A stretch of 64,000 nt of DNA from Nemertoderma westbladi (lineage: Eukaryota > Xenacoelomorpha > Nemertodermatida > Nemertodermatidae). Under the pieces are notes generated by a model that ran no database searches, was not told the origin of the DNA, and saw only the letters and a program-made list of their open reading frames with translations. This document shows positions 46,744-60,400 of this stretch, one piece after another (the stretch's first letter is position 1; each line of letters opens with the position of its first letter). The stretch is from positions 1-64,000 of the forward strand of contig JAUCBJ010009099.1 of assembly GCA_032718475.1 (NCBI GenBank), in the 5' to 3' direction. The position numbers and the translations under genes were made by a program.

Positions 46744-47794
46744 TGATGGTATGTAAAGGTTCTGACAAACTGTTTTATTATCTTCTCTCTAGTGGTATAT
46801 AAATGAAACTGTAAGTGAGATTAGTAGATATATTTACATGCGCCATCCTGCGGTTGATATTAGTATTTGTATTAGTCTAACAATACCCCCTCGCAATGAA
46901 TGATACTTGCACTAACGTAACGCTAAGTTTGTATAACACACTCATGCAAATATATCTCGCGTAATTATTTAATAATATATATATCTAAATATGTATAGTG
47001 TATTGTTTTCCACTTCTTAAAGTTTTTGTAACCGTATTAGTTCGTGGTGGATGATCTGTGTTCTGCGATACGGGTTGTATTATTTCTTCCCTTTCGATGT
47101 TTCCAGCAGACATTTCTAAAGAACCATTCGAAAATTTAGAAAAATCACTTACAAAATATTTCAGAAAAGGTAAATCAAAAGAAGTCGAAAGAAAACGATT
47201 CATACAAGCGACTCAGACATCGGGAGAAAACATCACGGATTTCGCCAAACGTCTAAGAAATATTTCAAGAAATTGCGAATTTCAAGAAGCATTAGATGAC
47301 CGTTTACGAGAACAACTAATTGCTGGGGTACGAGACGAACATGTTGCAGCAGAACTAATACACGCGAAAGACATTTCATTTTCAGAAGCTTTGATTACAG
47401 CAAAAAATTATGAAGAGGCATATAAAGTGGCACATCAGGTAGGAAACCAGAATTTGACACGTTTCGCGTCACTACACAAAGTTCAGGATTTCCGAAAGAT
47501 AAATATCGCCATACAAAGGAAGATCTCCTTCATATAAACCTTACAAATCTACAGAAAATTACAATCAATATTCTATAACATGTTATCGGTGTGGGAAACA
47601 AGGACACAAATCAAACCATTGTCGACTAAATCCTACTCGCAGCGCCAATGTTGGATGGAAAGGTGTAAAGGTTCTGACAAACTGTTTTATTATCTTCTCT
47701 CGAGTGGTATATAAATGAAACTGTAAGTGAGATTAGTAGATATATTTACATGCGCCATCCTGCGGTTGATATTAGTATTTGTATTAGTCTAACA
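46744..47794 (-). mobile_element. Small LTR retrotransposon derivative (Ty3/Gypsy-like)
   Basis: Direct repeats at 46744-46882 and 47649-47794 are near-identical apart from the first 20 bases and run TG...CA. The flanks TACAA (left) and TACAC (right) fit a 5-bp target duplication with one change. On the minus strand one base separates the right LTR from TGGCGCTGCGAGTAGGAT (about 47630-47647), complementary to a serine-type tRNA 3' end, so the element is oriented minus. A minus-strand segment at 46988-47100 (IIQPVSQNTDHPPR, then LRSGKQY) looks like a pol C-terminus. The interior is only about 770 bp; most of pol is missing. Confidence 0.7.
47105..47640 (+). pseudogene. gag fragment with CCHC knuckle, inverted inside the LTR element
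   Basis: The plus-strand frame to 47537 encodes a retrotransposon gag domain: KYFRKGKSKEVERKRF, ITDFAKRLRNISRNCEF, LDDRLREQLIAGVRDEHV and SFSEALITAKNYEEA. In another frame, 47578-47628 encodes a zinc knuckle (CYRCGKQGHKSNHC). One frameshift separates them. The gag direction is opposite to that implied by the primer-binding site and pol remnant of the surrounding LTR element. Confidence 0.65.
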
Positions 47795-47851
47795 TACACT
47801 ATATATACTATGTGTATACTATACTCATGTACTATGTACATAGGTTAAACT

Positions 47852-48091
47852 GAGCAACATCTGCACAAACGCCTCAACAAACACAGATCCTCCATCAAAG
47901 ATGCCCGTAAAGGTCTCGACACGACAGATCCAGAGACACTCTTACTACAACACTTTGTCACCTGCCCCCTAGAGGACCTAACTATTACTTGCATTAAACA
48001 GTTCCGATCCCATTACCGCCGTATTAACACCGAGTTTGTACTTATTAACCTACACAAAACTCCCCTTAACAAAGTCACCCCTGCGATGTAG
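47852..48091 (+). pseudogene. GIY-YIG endonuclease fragment of a Penelope-like element
   Basis: A 79-codon frame ending in TAG: LHKRLNKHRSSIKDARKGL, then ETLLLQHFVTCPLEDLTI and FVLINLHKTPLNKV. It aligns with the 7998-8315 fragment (LRLNGHRSRIRDF, LLLEHFNRF, YLINSYRPPLNK). The N-terminal YVGQT part is missing; the LTR element ends 57 bp upstream. The matching 3' tail is at 48505-48620. Confidence 0.6.
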
Positions 48092-48504
48092 CTATATCAT
48101 TATGCCAACCTACACCCCCCCCCCCCCCCCCCTCCCACCTCTAAAGTGTAAATACCCCCCACAAATAGGGCCCAATTTGACCTACCGGTACTAAGATAAT
48201 TTCTTCCAGTCCCTGACTTCCAATCACCAGCTATTGTTTGTTAAACAAAAAGCTACATCCGTCAAGTTTTGCCTGATACCAACTTTCTCATTTCCTTCGT
48301 TTTGTACATATATAATTAATAACTATTATTGTTTATATGTATTAACATCCATAGATTGTATAAATTATTTATCCTGCTTAAATTACTTAATTATAAATCA
48401 ATATTTTAATACTATGTACTTTAACTATAATTACGCGTTCTGCCCATAGTTGTTTTATTTGTAAATTTACTTTGAATTTTATTTAATTTGGTTTTTTTAA
48501 TGTT

Positions 48505-48620
48505 TAATATATTCCGCTGAAGACACCCGAAACGGGCGAAATGCGCATACGGACATAAACTCTTTTATTTATATACGTGGCAAGACCCTCACCCCAGTTC
48601 TTCCCTCCAGCCCCCTGGAG
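48505..48620 (+). mobile_element. 3' tail of the Penelope-like element, hammerhead-like
   Basis: Contains GCTGAAGACACCCG, a short loop, CGGGCGAAATGCGCATA. The layout CTGANGA, hairpin, GAAA is that of a hammerhead ribozyme core, and such ribozymes are known from Penelope-like elements. The inner stem CCCG/CGGG pairs, but the closing positions next to the core do not, so an active ribozyme is doubtful. Confidence 0.4.
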
Positions 48621-48721
48621 GCTCAACATATAATTTGTGTAAGATGGCACATTACAGTGTGCTGATCTGAGTGGTCTGTTATACAACGAACATAGCAAGT
48701 AAAAATAATACACGAGGATCA

Positions 48722-50032
48722 GGGGCGGTATTCATAAATGTGACTAACTAGGAACTTAGTCCTAGTCACATCAAGTTAGTAAGTGCTTGTACTAATTCGG
48801 TATTCAGAGAAGTTGGTGGTACTTATCACTAACGTAATTAGTACTTGTTGTTGCTAAACTCGTATTCATAGAATTTAGTCTTACTTAAGTTAGTATTAGC
48901 TGTAACTTAAATTTCTAGTCACATGAAGATGTGACTAAGTTGGTAAGAACGCTTACTTATTCTATATTGGCCTTCCTACATACAGTATGGTTATTATGTT
49001 ACTGACGACTCCGGCCACATGATACTCTCTCTTGTTTTTCTAGCATTCTCTGTTAATTGCAATTGTGTTATTGCAGAGAAACTGTCAAATGTAACGACAT
49101 AAAGCTTCTTGTTTTTTAAACTAATATCCGACTTAAATTTCCAAATTTCAGCTCACATTCTTGAATGGTGAGATTGCTCCCGAACGGTCCGCGTCCGTTG
49201 AAAAATGTGTTTCGCTAAAGAATTCTACCATTCGCGAACTTTCGCAAGATAAAAAAGCGGTAGCGTTCCCACTACATTATTTTCCTCTCTATTACCGAAT
49301 GTAAATAATGGTATTCGATAATGGTAGCCAATTGATTTATCGCCTTACTAAAAATATTAATTTTTCACTAAAATTTTAACAGGAAATCACTAAAATATTC
49401 AGTTTCCACTAAAATCTATTAATTAACATTAAATCTATTAATTATAAATTATTGCTAAAATGTGGGAAAGGGCAGCTTGCAGTGCTACGTTATTCGAACC
49501 TAAATAATGAAGGGATTTTATTACAAAAGGCCGTAACAGATTTATTTTTGATGAAAATATATTTTAGTGATAATCAAATTGAGTGGAGGAAATATATATT
49601 TGATAACGAAAAAAATTTACTGGAAAACAGGAATTGTTTCAGTGACCAATAAAATTAATGGGTTTAATGTAGGCAACCAATACTAGTAAAACAGTATACC
49701 ACTAAATATAGATAGTAACAATGTGTTGGCAAGCTGTATTAAATATAGAGACATGCCGGGCATAGCTACCGTCCTTAAGTTAAAACTGAAAGCTTTTCGA
49801 TAAACATAAGTTAAAGTACCGGCACTGCTACTAATGGGCTAGAACTAAGTTTAGTAACAGTTTATGAATACTGATATTTTTTAAGGGCTAGTTGAAACTA
49901 AATTAAGTCAATGCTCTTACTAAAATCAGTTGTTTTTAGTAACAGATAGCTCTTACTAAACATGGTTGCAGCTCTTACTAAAAGCTGTCACTAAGTAGCT
50001 GTAACTAACACTAACTCTATGAATACCGCCCC
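48722..50032. mobile_element. TIR element related to 32919-34416
   Basis: 1311 bp from GGGGCGGTATTCATAAATG to the inverted CTATGAATACCGCCCC. Subterminal zones are rich in ACTAAGTTAGTACTTA-type inverted motifs. No transposase was seen; the 66-codon frame inside (49452-49652) resembles nothing known. The flanks (GAGGATCA and AGAACACT) do not form a clear duplication, unlike the 32919 element. Confidence 0.65.
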
Positions 50033-51496
50033 AGAACACTGAAGAGCACTTCAAATTTGTAACAGTACGAAACGGCCACAGAATAAACACTGAAAATTAA
50101 ACTTTTAGTTTCAGTTCCATTTCAAAGTACTCGCCTAGCAGTAAACTCTTAGATGTGATATATGAATGAACATAATAATACACCAATCAACTTGTTGTTA
50201 ATTAATACTATCGTCGTTAAGTAATGTTACAATATCGGAATAAAGTAATAAATTTTGTTTTCGAAAACCCTTTTTCAATTACACCAGAAAATGTTCTTCC
50301 AATTGGATTTAAGTTTAAAGCAATCCGAGCAGTATTTAAATTTAAAATATTGTTTGCCGTTATTTTCTTTGAATAAAAACTGTTGGTTGTTCCAGGTGAA
50401 CATCGAAACGCATTCAATATTCTTTATATTTCTTCCCAAAACCATCGGCATTGTTAATCAATCAGCGACAAAACGAGAAACCAAATAAATACAGTAATAT
50501 CTATAACATAAAACTTACAAATAAACACAAACATGTAAATAAGACGATAATTGCGCTTTACTATTTTGATAGAGTGATAAATATTATTAACTCGCAATTA
50601 TTTAGCCCCAGTAATATTTTGCTAAATTTGGAAACGATTACGAATTACAATTTCAGTTATCGTTTCGACAAAGTGGGTAAATATTTCAGTTGCAATTCAG
50701 GAAAACTTCATATTCTAGAGCCCATATACTGTGTGAATGGTTTCCAGATTCCGAGCTCCAATTATTTGAAATGAAAGAAGTTTCCTGTATTAACTATAAT
50801 TTAAACCCGTTGACCATTTAGGAGACGCGAAATATAATAATTCTGAAATATAATTCTGTAACACCAATGCCAATCACAAAATAATTGAGGCTCAAAAATA
50901 AATGTAAACGAAAAATTACACTCAGTGAAGAAGACAATTTGAATTAATTCGCAGTTATAAAATTGTTCGACAAGCTATAAAGATTTCCCGAAAATTAGAA
51001 TAGAACAACTCAATTAATTGATTATTAACATAACAGTAGATTTCAGTCTTAGTTACTTATAATGTAGTTTTTCAGTTAGTCCTTGTCAAAGGAACCTAGT
51101 CTCTGGAACAAAAAACATTTTCAGTTGAATTTCACTCTTAGTCTAGAACGTGTACACTGTTCACGTAAATATTTTACGTGAGTGATATTATGTGTGTTAT
51201 TATTATCGTGTGTGTGATATTATGATTGACTGCAATAATACCATCGTACTTACAATATTCAACATTTCTAATTGACATAATATTAATAAGAATTTAAACA
51301 CTCATCAACACTTAAGCGCAAAATAAAGCAAATTTAGATCTTAAAACATATTTCTCGCTTTGCATTAGATTAATTGAATACAGTCAGCCGCAATATTCTT
51401 CAAATTTAAATAAATAAACTGTTGTTTCTTGTATTTAATATTTAAACAATTTAAAAATAAAATTCTTCGCTGTTACTCTTCCCACTTATGCAGCTT
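50033..51496. other. AT-rich region downstream of UBR5
   Basis: 3' flank of UBR5 on its coding strand. Short open frames here are of A/T-rich composition and unconvincing. No AATAAA was found close to the stop on the minus strand. Confidence 0.45.
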
Positions 51497-54400
51497 TTAT
51501 ACGAAACCGAAATTCTTCGCTTTTATGGCCAATTGTATTTTAGCTCGTAAAGTAGATTTAGTGGCGTAAAGAGGGATGTACAAACGGGAAATACAAGTGT
51601 TCGCTGTGGGCAGATGGTGCTCGTCTGCTGGGCGGATAGTGACTGTAGGGAGTGGCTGGAAACCCTCCTCACTGGCCGGAAGGCCGGGACTTCCGGTCCA
51701 GAAGTAGACCAACTCCTGCCGCTCAGACGGACTCATTCGCTCCAAAACCGACCAGAACCACTTCTTAAACTTCGCTAATCTCTCAGCCGTCTCTCCGCTT
51801 TCATCATTGAACGAGGTGTAGCCTTGTAGAGTCTTTATCTCGATGTAGAGACAGCCGTTGAGAAGCAACCGGAGGTCTTCCGCGGTCAACCCATCCAGCC
51901 CGTTACGCGGTATCACATCAAACACCCCGAGCTTCAGCTGAACCAACGGTTTCGCTACCGATGTCACCATCCGGTACTCTGCGTAACGTTTCGCGTAGTC
52001 GAATACATTGTCGGGAGTCACGGCGGGTATATTCCGACAACCGGATAGATTAACCATCCGACCACCCTCCTCCTTACTAAGTTCCACGCTGAAGGTAAGA
52101 TCGACTGTAGCGAGGACCTCGGCGGCGTTCTCACTGTTCATATCGTTGAGAAGTTGTCGCAAACTTTCGTAGGTAATCGGATCGAAGAAGGCAAGATCGT
52201 GCCACGCAATTCGTCTTCCGAGGATGTACTTGAGGACGTGACGACAGAGCGGCAAGGGGAACAGCTCGTTCTGCAGCAAACACAAGCCGATCAGTCGACC
52301 CACGTTCCGGTAGAGATTTAGTCGCTCGGGCGAGTTACCTCCGGCACGGATAGAGTAGAAACCTTTCTTACCGGGCTCGAAGAACAACGCCGGCTCCGGG
52401 ATATCTTCAGCCTTACCCGCCCCCTTGCTACTCAATCTATTACTCATAATCAACTTCATCGCTTCCGCAACTTTCGCTTTAAGATGAGCTTCGCTCGTGA
52501 GGAAAATCATGAGCTGGGGCTGCGTCTGATCCAATAACATCCCGGTTATCTTTGCGGCGAACGCGGGTTGCAATGCGAACACTTTGGGGTAGAGTTTGTC
52601 TCCGAGGGACTGGCGAGGGGTGGACTGCGGTTCCGATTCGCCGCCTTGTTGCTGCGGCAATGGGCGGAACGGCTTCGACTCATAAGATAACAATAATCGG
52701 GACTTCCCTTTGGCGCCGTCGGATCCGATTTTGAACCGGGGGTGTAGAGAAGCGGCGGTCGCCTTGGAGACGCTGTGGAACTCGTCCAGTGAAGGCAACG
52801 GCTCTGGACTGAGGAAAGCCTCAGCGATGGCCGTAAAGAAACTCCGAGCCACCCCTGTTCCCTCCCCCGGCTCATTCTTGAACATGACCTTAACTCTGTG
52901 GACGGCCATCGGTTGGGCAACCTGCGACGACCGCCGTGTGAACTGCGCGTTAAGTTGTTTTAACGTCTGTACGATGAGGTGCTTACGCTCACGGTCCACT
53001 TCCAGGGTTAGATCTCGGTTCTGGTTGTTCCGCAGACGTTCCATCTCCCGCCGGAACTTAACTTCTTTCACATCGAAGCCGCCCAACTCTGGCAGCACGG
53101 AACTAGGCTCGGCCCCAACGTCGTCCAGGAAGACACGGCTGAACAACTCGATCGTGTGGTACCAACGGCCCAATAAAATATTCCTGCTGGATGGGAGAGG
53201 GAAGATCTCTCGGCTCGGTCGACTATTGGACCCTGAGTCAAACTGTGGTACAGCATTGGCGGGACCCTGAGCACCATACTCTGGCCGTTTATTTGACCCC
53301 ATAACACCGTACTTTGGCCGTTTATCTGTGCCCATAGCGCCGTACTCTGGCCGTTTATCTGACCCCATAGCGCCGTACTCTGGCCTTTTATTTGACCCCA
53401 TAGCGCCGTACTCTGGCCTTTTATCTGACACCATAGCACCGTACTCTGGTCGTTTATCTGACCCCATAGCGCCGTACTCTGGCCTTTTATCTGACACCAT
53501 AGCTCCGTACTCTGGCCGTTTATCTGACCCCATAACACCGTACTCTGGCCGTTTATCTGACCCCACAGCGCCGTACTCTGGCCTTTTATCTGACACCATA
53601 GCGCCGTACTCTGGCCGCTTATCTGACCCCATAACACCGTACTCTGGCCGTTTATCTGACACCATAGCGCCGTACTCTGGCCGTTTATCTGACCCCATAA
53701 CACCGTACTCTGGCCGTTTATCTGACACCATAGCGCCGTACTCTGGCCTTATATCTGACCCCATAGCGCCGTACTCTGGCCGTTTATCTGATCCCATAGC
53801 GCCGTACTCTGGCCTTTTATCTGACCCCATAGCGCCGTACTCTGGCCGTTTATCTGATCCCATAGCGCCGCTGTACTCTGACCATTTGCCTGATACCATA
53901 GCGACGTAATCATGTGGTTTATCAGAATAAACAGCACCGTACTCAGGTGCTTTATCAGAATTAGAAGCTACCATACCATAGTCAGGATCAACAATGGAAC
54001 GCGGGAGACCAGCTGCTTGGCCGGACTCGGCAGTGAGGTTCTCGTAAAGACTCGGTTCTTTCGGTTGCCTGGCTTCTGCTGACCCACTGTATTCAGGGAA
54101 TGCAGCAACATACGGGAGCCCTTGGATTCCGGATACAGAACCAGTGGATCTATATGCATCAGAACCTTTAGGATCGGAGTAGTTGCAGTTCATCTCAGTA
54201 TCAGTGCAAAGCGACTTCAGTTCGTGCAAATTCGCCCTTATTGTTGCGCTCAGAGTGGAAGTCATATCGAGAGACTCTGCGATGAGGGAGGGCAAACTCT
54301 GTGATTCGGAATGGCCTTCAGACATAGACGGATCCGGGTGCCATATAACCGATTGTGTGGGCTGGCTCATGGCCGGTTCCGTTGACGGTAGGGGTATATG

Positions 54401-57400
54401 GGAATAAGAAGTTCCTGGCTCATTACCAATACTTCCAGTGAAAACAGCCCTGCCATGGATACCTGGAAACGGTTGCCCTGTGTCCTGGCAAGGGAAACCT
54501 GGAATCTGTTGACTGGTATCCTGGCCATGGAAATCGGGAATCTGTTGACTGCTTTCTGGCATTCTATGGTTTTTGCTCATTGTATCATGAAAGGAAGGGG
54601 CATCTCGTGCTGGAAGACCAGAGAATGGATTAGCGGGTTTCACTACAAGATCTAGAGCACCACTATCTTCTACACTTTGGGATTGCACCAACTCAGCTCC
54701 AGCAATCGTAGAATCCAGAGTATAAGTACTATTCAGCAAACTTTCGACACTTTCGCCAAGGCCTCCTTCTTCAACGACAGTGTGAACCGCCTTGAATAAA
54801 GTACTTTGATCATTTAACCCTATATCAGAGGGGAAATTAGGGGCTGGTCTTCGGGACAAGATTCCCATGTGGCAAGGAGGGGCAGAATCAGCATGGGAAA
54901 ACAATGCACAGTGGTTTACATCGAGATCCGGTTTACACATAACAGTTTTACCAAAACATTCATCCCGCCGCGCCGAAGGTGTCAGTATGTGGGGCGCATT
55001 GGCCAATGGCAATGCCTCAGACATAGGAGTCTCTATCGGGTCGGATGGATTGCTTCCCAAAAACGTTGTTGACTCTGACCGTTGAAAAAATACATTTTTC
55101 CGGCCAACCGTTCCCAAGCCGGTGTCGTCACTAAAAAATACAGGGATCTCACAACCTTCGGAGTCTTCAGATTCAAAAGATGGACTGAATGCAGTGGTGG
55201 GGCTGTCTATCGAATATTGTTGAGATATGTCCTCCTCATCATTGTTCATCAGCGTAGAAAATATCTTCACTGAATAAATTAGGGAATCTGCTACATAAGC
55301 TACATGCTTCAGAGAAGCGACATCTACAACAGGAACTGTGTCGCCATGGTCTGCTGTGTGGCTCCGCAATAAAGAAAGGGTGTAATTGAGAAAATCACGA
55401 CGCGCTAAACTTGTATCTTGAGGCATAGAAAGCCGTGTCTTCTTACGAGTATCAGAGAAGGTTGATCGCCACAATGTGCATAGATCGTCTCGACGTGATT
55501 TCGTTCTCGTGGACGTGGTATACAATGGGTTTCGCGGGTGGGCCGGATGGCTGCTATCAGATGCAGCAGCGAGAGCCGAGCCAAACCGCAACTGACCTTC
55601 AGTTGCGTCCATTACTTGTAGCAACCAATCCCATACGGGTCTCAACAAATTCTGAGCATACAAGTAAAGATTGGTCGCATCGGAGACACTGATAACCGGG
55701 AGATGGCAAATAGTCGAAGGGGCGGAATATGGATAACTGAATGCATCCAATATGAGATCACAGAGCTGCCGAATTAATATTCCATATAGTCGACCAAGTG
55801 AACTGTTGGTAGTATCAATGGATACAGTGTTAGCATCAGCATGATTAACATTAGCTGATGAAGCTGTTGTTCCTCCTCTTAGTGATGAATGGTGGTCAAT
55901 GTAAATGAGGTTACTTCCAGATGATGTCGAAGCCATTGTGGTACTAGGACGACTTCCACCCAGAGCCCACTGCATTTGCGAGGGCCGACTGGTTGCAGTA
56001 GACATCTCTGCCCCTCCAATAAACCTAGACTGGGGGTTTGATTCATTCTCGGACTCTTCACTCTCCTCTTCATCATCCTGACCACTGTCACCATCGTCCA
56101 CATCGCTACCATCCCCATCAGTCCGAGTTGGTGGTTGTATCCGCCTAGCTGTAGGATTCTCAATAGCATCGCCGTGGTTACTGTCTGAATCAGACTCTGA
56201 CTCAACAAACATATCTAATTCCATGTCAGAATCGAGAGCCACTTCAGATTCCTGACGCATTCTCTCTCTGGGCGCTGTGGATTGGTCGTTTGTATCAGCA
56301 GTGCGCTGTGCGGTTGATGTTTCATTTGACTGCGACCGAGATATATTTCCGCTGCCCGATGACCTACCGAGTTGATACCCATGTCGTGAAGATGTCCCCA
56401 CATTTCCAGCTGACGACACATCCGCTAATGTTGATCCTGTGTGTAAGGGGAGTGGATCAACCTGGAATATTTCATCACTCCCACTGATGGCATCTGTGCA
56501 GGACTGATACAAACTAAAAGTCATAGAGGGTCGGGAAATTCCGAAACGTACTGGAACTATTATTGCAGCTGAAGCCTGTGCCAACTCCTCTATAGCAATG
56601 CCTAGCAACATTTGAAAGGCTCGCTTCGCCCGTATAATTGGTTGTGTCGTTAGGATAAGTTTATGTTTGCTTGGAGTAATTTCGATGTTGAGAATAATAA
56701 ATACCCGTATAACAGACCTGATAAATCGTCTGGCAACTGATTCGATTTCTTTGTTGTTATTTCCCATCTGCTGAATTATTGTGGTCAGTAGAGCATCCAA
56801 GACCTCAACATTGCATTTGACCAGCAAGCAATGAGTGAATGAATCAAGTTTAACAGCTACTGATTGAGAAGATAAAACATCATCACTGATAGGCTCTGAT
56901 GGACTTCCAAGTTCAAACATGCTTTTAACCGCTGGCCAACAATGCATTACTTGTGCCAAAGCAGATCTAGCAAACTTTGGTGGCTCCGGTTGTATTTCAT
57001 TAGCATCTGCATCAGTTCCTTTCCTTCTCTTACTGTACTGCTTTTGTTCGTGCATCTGCCGGGCGACAGTTTGAACTAAAAACAGGGGTAAAGTTTCACC
57101 GCGACTATTGGGCAGTTGCACAAGATCCGTATGTTCCAACAACCACATCAATAACTCATGTCTTGCAGCCTGATTTCCGGCCGCAAGGCTTTTACAATTG
57201 CACTTCCATTTGCAACGCTCCCAACAGTCACAGTAGGCTGTAGGAGAGGTGCTCTTCAGTTTGCAGTCATGGCCTTTGTGGCAGACACGAGCGCATTCAG
57301 TGCAACAACACAACTGATCCTGCAGACCACACGTTTTGCATTCAAAAATATCCTGATTGATGTGCTCCTCGCCAGTCCAGGTGAAACTACACGTATCATT

Positions 57401-60400
57401 AGCACAAATAAGATAAAGGGGTGAATCATCAGGGTTGCTCCCAGGCGGATATATCATTTTCATCATCAGCTGTTTGTCGCTGTCAAAATGATGTTTTATT
57501 TTATTAATAAGTAGTGACGCAGCTGTGTAAGCTCGCAAATTAATAGACAACATAAATGGAGTGTTGCCCTGGTAATCTTTAGAACAAAGCAATTCAGTTA
57601 AGTGTGGGCTTACAACTTCACTATCACAAATCATTTTCAATACATCTGATGGTTTGCCTTCATCAGCAAGTGGAATGAATCCTGTGGCCGACTTAGGAAT
57701 ATCATCGACAGGAGGTGGAATAGCCCCGGGTTGCTGGAGATGCCAGTTGTGAGCCAAATGGGAACTCAGTTCTGGAATATCTTCATAATCAGCTGGCGGG
57801 CTCCCGCTGTGTAAAGGTGACGACAAAGCTGCGCGAGTAGCTTGCCTCATCATCTCTCTAAGGTTAATCCGATGATACGATGGGGGTGCCATTGCTTCAT
57901 TACTTGGGTGAGTAGGAGCAGAGGTCTTTGGTGTTACATTTCGAACTGGTGCACATTTACTGATTGCCAGATGAAGAATATTGAAATTGCCATCTGCTTT
58001 CTCCCAAATACCCGATGTATGTTGTTGATCTAAAGACATAAGCTGAAGAAACGATCGAACAGCCTCACTGTTTGATAGGGAAATAGCTGTCGACAAAGGT
58101 TGAGAGCGGTAAAACAAGATAGCTATAGCACTAGACCTGCCATCGGGTTGAGGATGAATTCCCATGGTTACAGTTTCAACAGGTGGTAGATTGAATGTAA
58201 CTGGCTCAGCAATCCCACCAACAAAATTATGCTGCAAAGGGTATAGACATCTATTACCATCCAACATGATAGTTGTATCAAGACCACAACTGTATAAGGA
58301 CAAACAAGGAGGTTGGTTGCCATCAAAAGTCAGAGGTAAATGACTATAATCTCCAGGCTTACCTGATGTCATTTCATACACAGTAATCTGAAGTTTTCCA
58401 TTTACATAATAGATAGCTTTCAGGCCTCCCACATATGCCACATAAGACACCAACCTTGCATTGTCTGGGACAGTTAATCTCTTTGGATTGCGTTGAATAT
58501 AATCTGGTGAACGTAATGTTACAGTTGACTTAGCTAGCTGAAGCTCGTCTTTTCTGAGAAGTCGACAACTTTCAAGTGCTGGTATTGCAGACTCTTTAGA
58601 TTCATTGGACTGGGTTTCAGTATTGAATTGAACAGCAGCGTATATGCCATCAATTTTAATCACCTTCCCAACTGGTGTAGACTTTGTGTCCTCTACAAAA
58701 ATAACATCCTTCAGATCCCAATAATATGTTGCAGTAGTGTCATTGCCATCATCTCCAGAGTACTTACGTTTGGATGTGATGTTAGTTGACATTGTCGAGT
58801 CATGTTGGTCTTTTTCAAATGCTGAAGAAGTCGGATATATTGGCCGAAACAAACTTTTCTCATTTGTACTCCATGCCGACTCCAACAGTCGACCCGCCTG
58901 GGGAACGCCACCAAACAAGGTAAAACCGATACATCCATGACAGTACAGAGGTAAACTTCGCAAACAGACTTGGCTGCCAGTGACAATCTGAGCAGCCGCA
59001 CCACCAGCAAACCCTCCACCCACACCAATACGATTAGTACGAGTTCGCACCTTCTCTATGAGCTTCTTAGACTGTGCTGTTGGAACAACCCCCCACCAAT
59101 AGATACCACCAGATTCCGTCGTCACACACGAATAAAGGTAACATACAGATAAACTCACAATATGCTCCCCTGCAAGTTCAGGGTATGTAACAGCCGGATG
59201 TCCAAGTTTTGAAGTTATATGATTGATACTTTCGTCATAAAATGTAGCCAATTTACCAGATTCTAATAACAATGTCGCTCTTATTATAGACGACTTCAAA
59301 TCCGTGATTTTCTCGTTTTCCAAGTTGAGATCTTGGATCCGAGGATGTGTTAAAACATCACCATCGGTAGAATATGGGAGCATATTGGACCACTTCCACT
59401 GCCACAGAGTTCCGCTGTTGGAAACAGCTAATAACTCAGAATGGAGTGCAGCTATTTGTACAAACCTCACATCCTTTACAGGCATATATTCAAAATTAGC
59501 AAGTGATATGTCCTGGTTGTTTGTGGGAGTGTATGTCCTGTAGTTGGATGATCCTTGTGAAGGGCCATCTTGTAGAAGTGAGCCACCCATCCAATTACGA
59601 TCTCTTGATTCTGGATAGGCATCACGAGTCGCCCGGACTGCTCTCGTCCTACACGAAGCAGTAAAGAAATCTTCGGGAAAAAGTGGGTCATCATGAACGA
59701 CCATACCATGATGGTCTGAGTTTATAGAGGCGTCCAACAGCGACATAAGGTCCTCCCCAGTCGGCATATACTCTGAGTTATCTTCTTCTTCATTTCCATC
59801 ATCATCTTCGCAACTCAGAAGATTATTCACCGCTATGTTCACATCAAGATTTGTTCGTTGCAACTCTCGTATTATCACATTCCTGGATTTTCCCTGGAGA
59901 ACTGCTTGAGCTTGAGTTACAAGTTCTTCTGGTACAACTGATGCAGGTATCACCATGCGGTTCCCCATAACAATACCGATTGCGCTATTACTCAATGAAG
60001 AACGGGCTCGCCCACTCATACCCATTCGCGCCTGACGAATGCGTTTTGCATTTCTTGCAGTTCCGATCAAACTAGGTGATGATGAAGATGACGCTGTTTT
60101 AGAAGTTGATGATGCCAAAGATGATGACCATTTTGTACGTTTGTTTTGATCAGATTTTTCAGCATCACCAGATGATTGATTAGCAGTCACTGAATAAGCA
60201 ACCCGACAAACACGACCATCTGCTGAAAGGAAAACCAAATGGCTAGGTCCAACCACACACTGTTGAACTGATTGTTCCAAGCCAGGGGGGAGTATGTTTT
60301 GAGAAGCAGAACTCCTTCCAGCTTGCGAAGCCGCAAACAGTTTTTCAACCAACTGCTCCTCTGAAGATGGTTGGGGTAGAAGAAGAAAATCTGTAGAAAT

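Noticed and set aside
47629-47648. Plus-strand reading of the sequence after the CCHC knuckle as the start of a protease/pol region
   Set aside because: The bases match a serine-tRNA primer-binding site one base from the LTR on the minus strand, and no protease motif follows before the LTR.
50217-50774. A/T-rich frames downstream of UBR5
   Set aside because: Composition typical of AT-rich non-coding DNA; no motif, no paired exon.
53068-53937. Frames on both strands inside UBR5 (IAPYSGRLSDP, INGQSTALWGQ)
   Set aside because: Shadows of the 33-bp in-frame repeat. UBR5 is the only frame with flanking homology.
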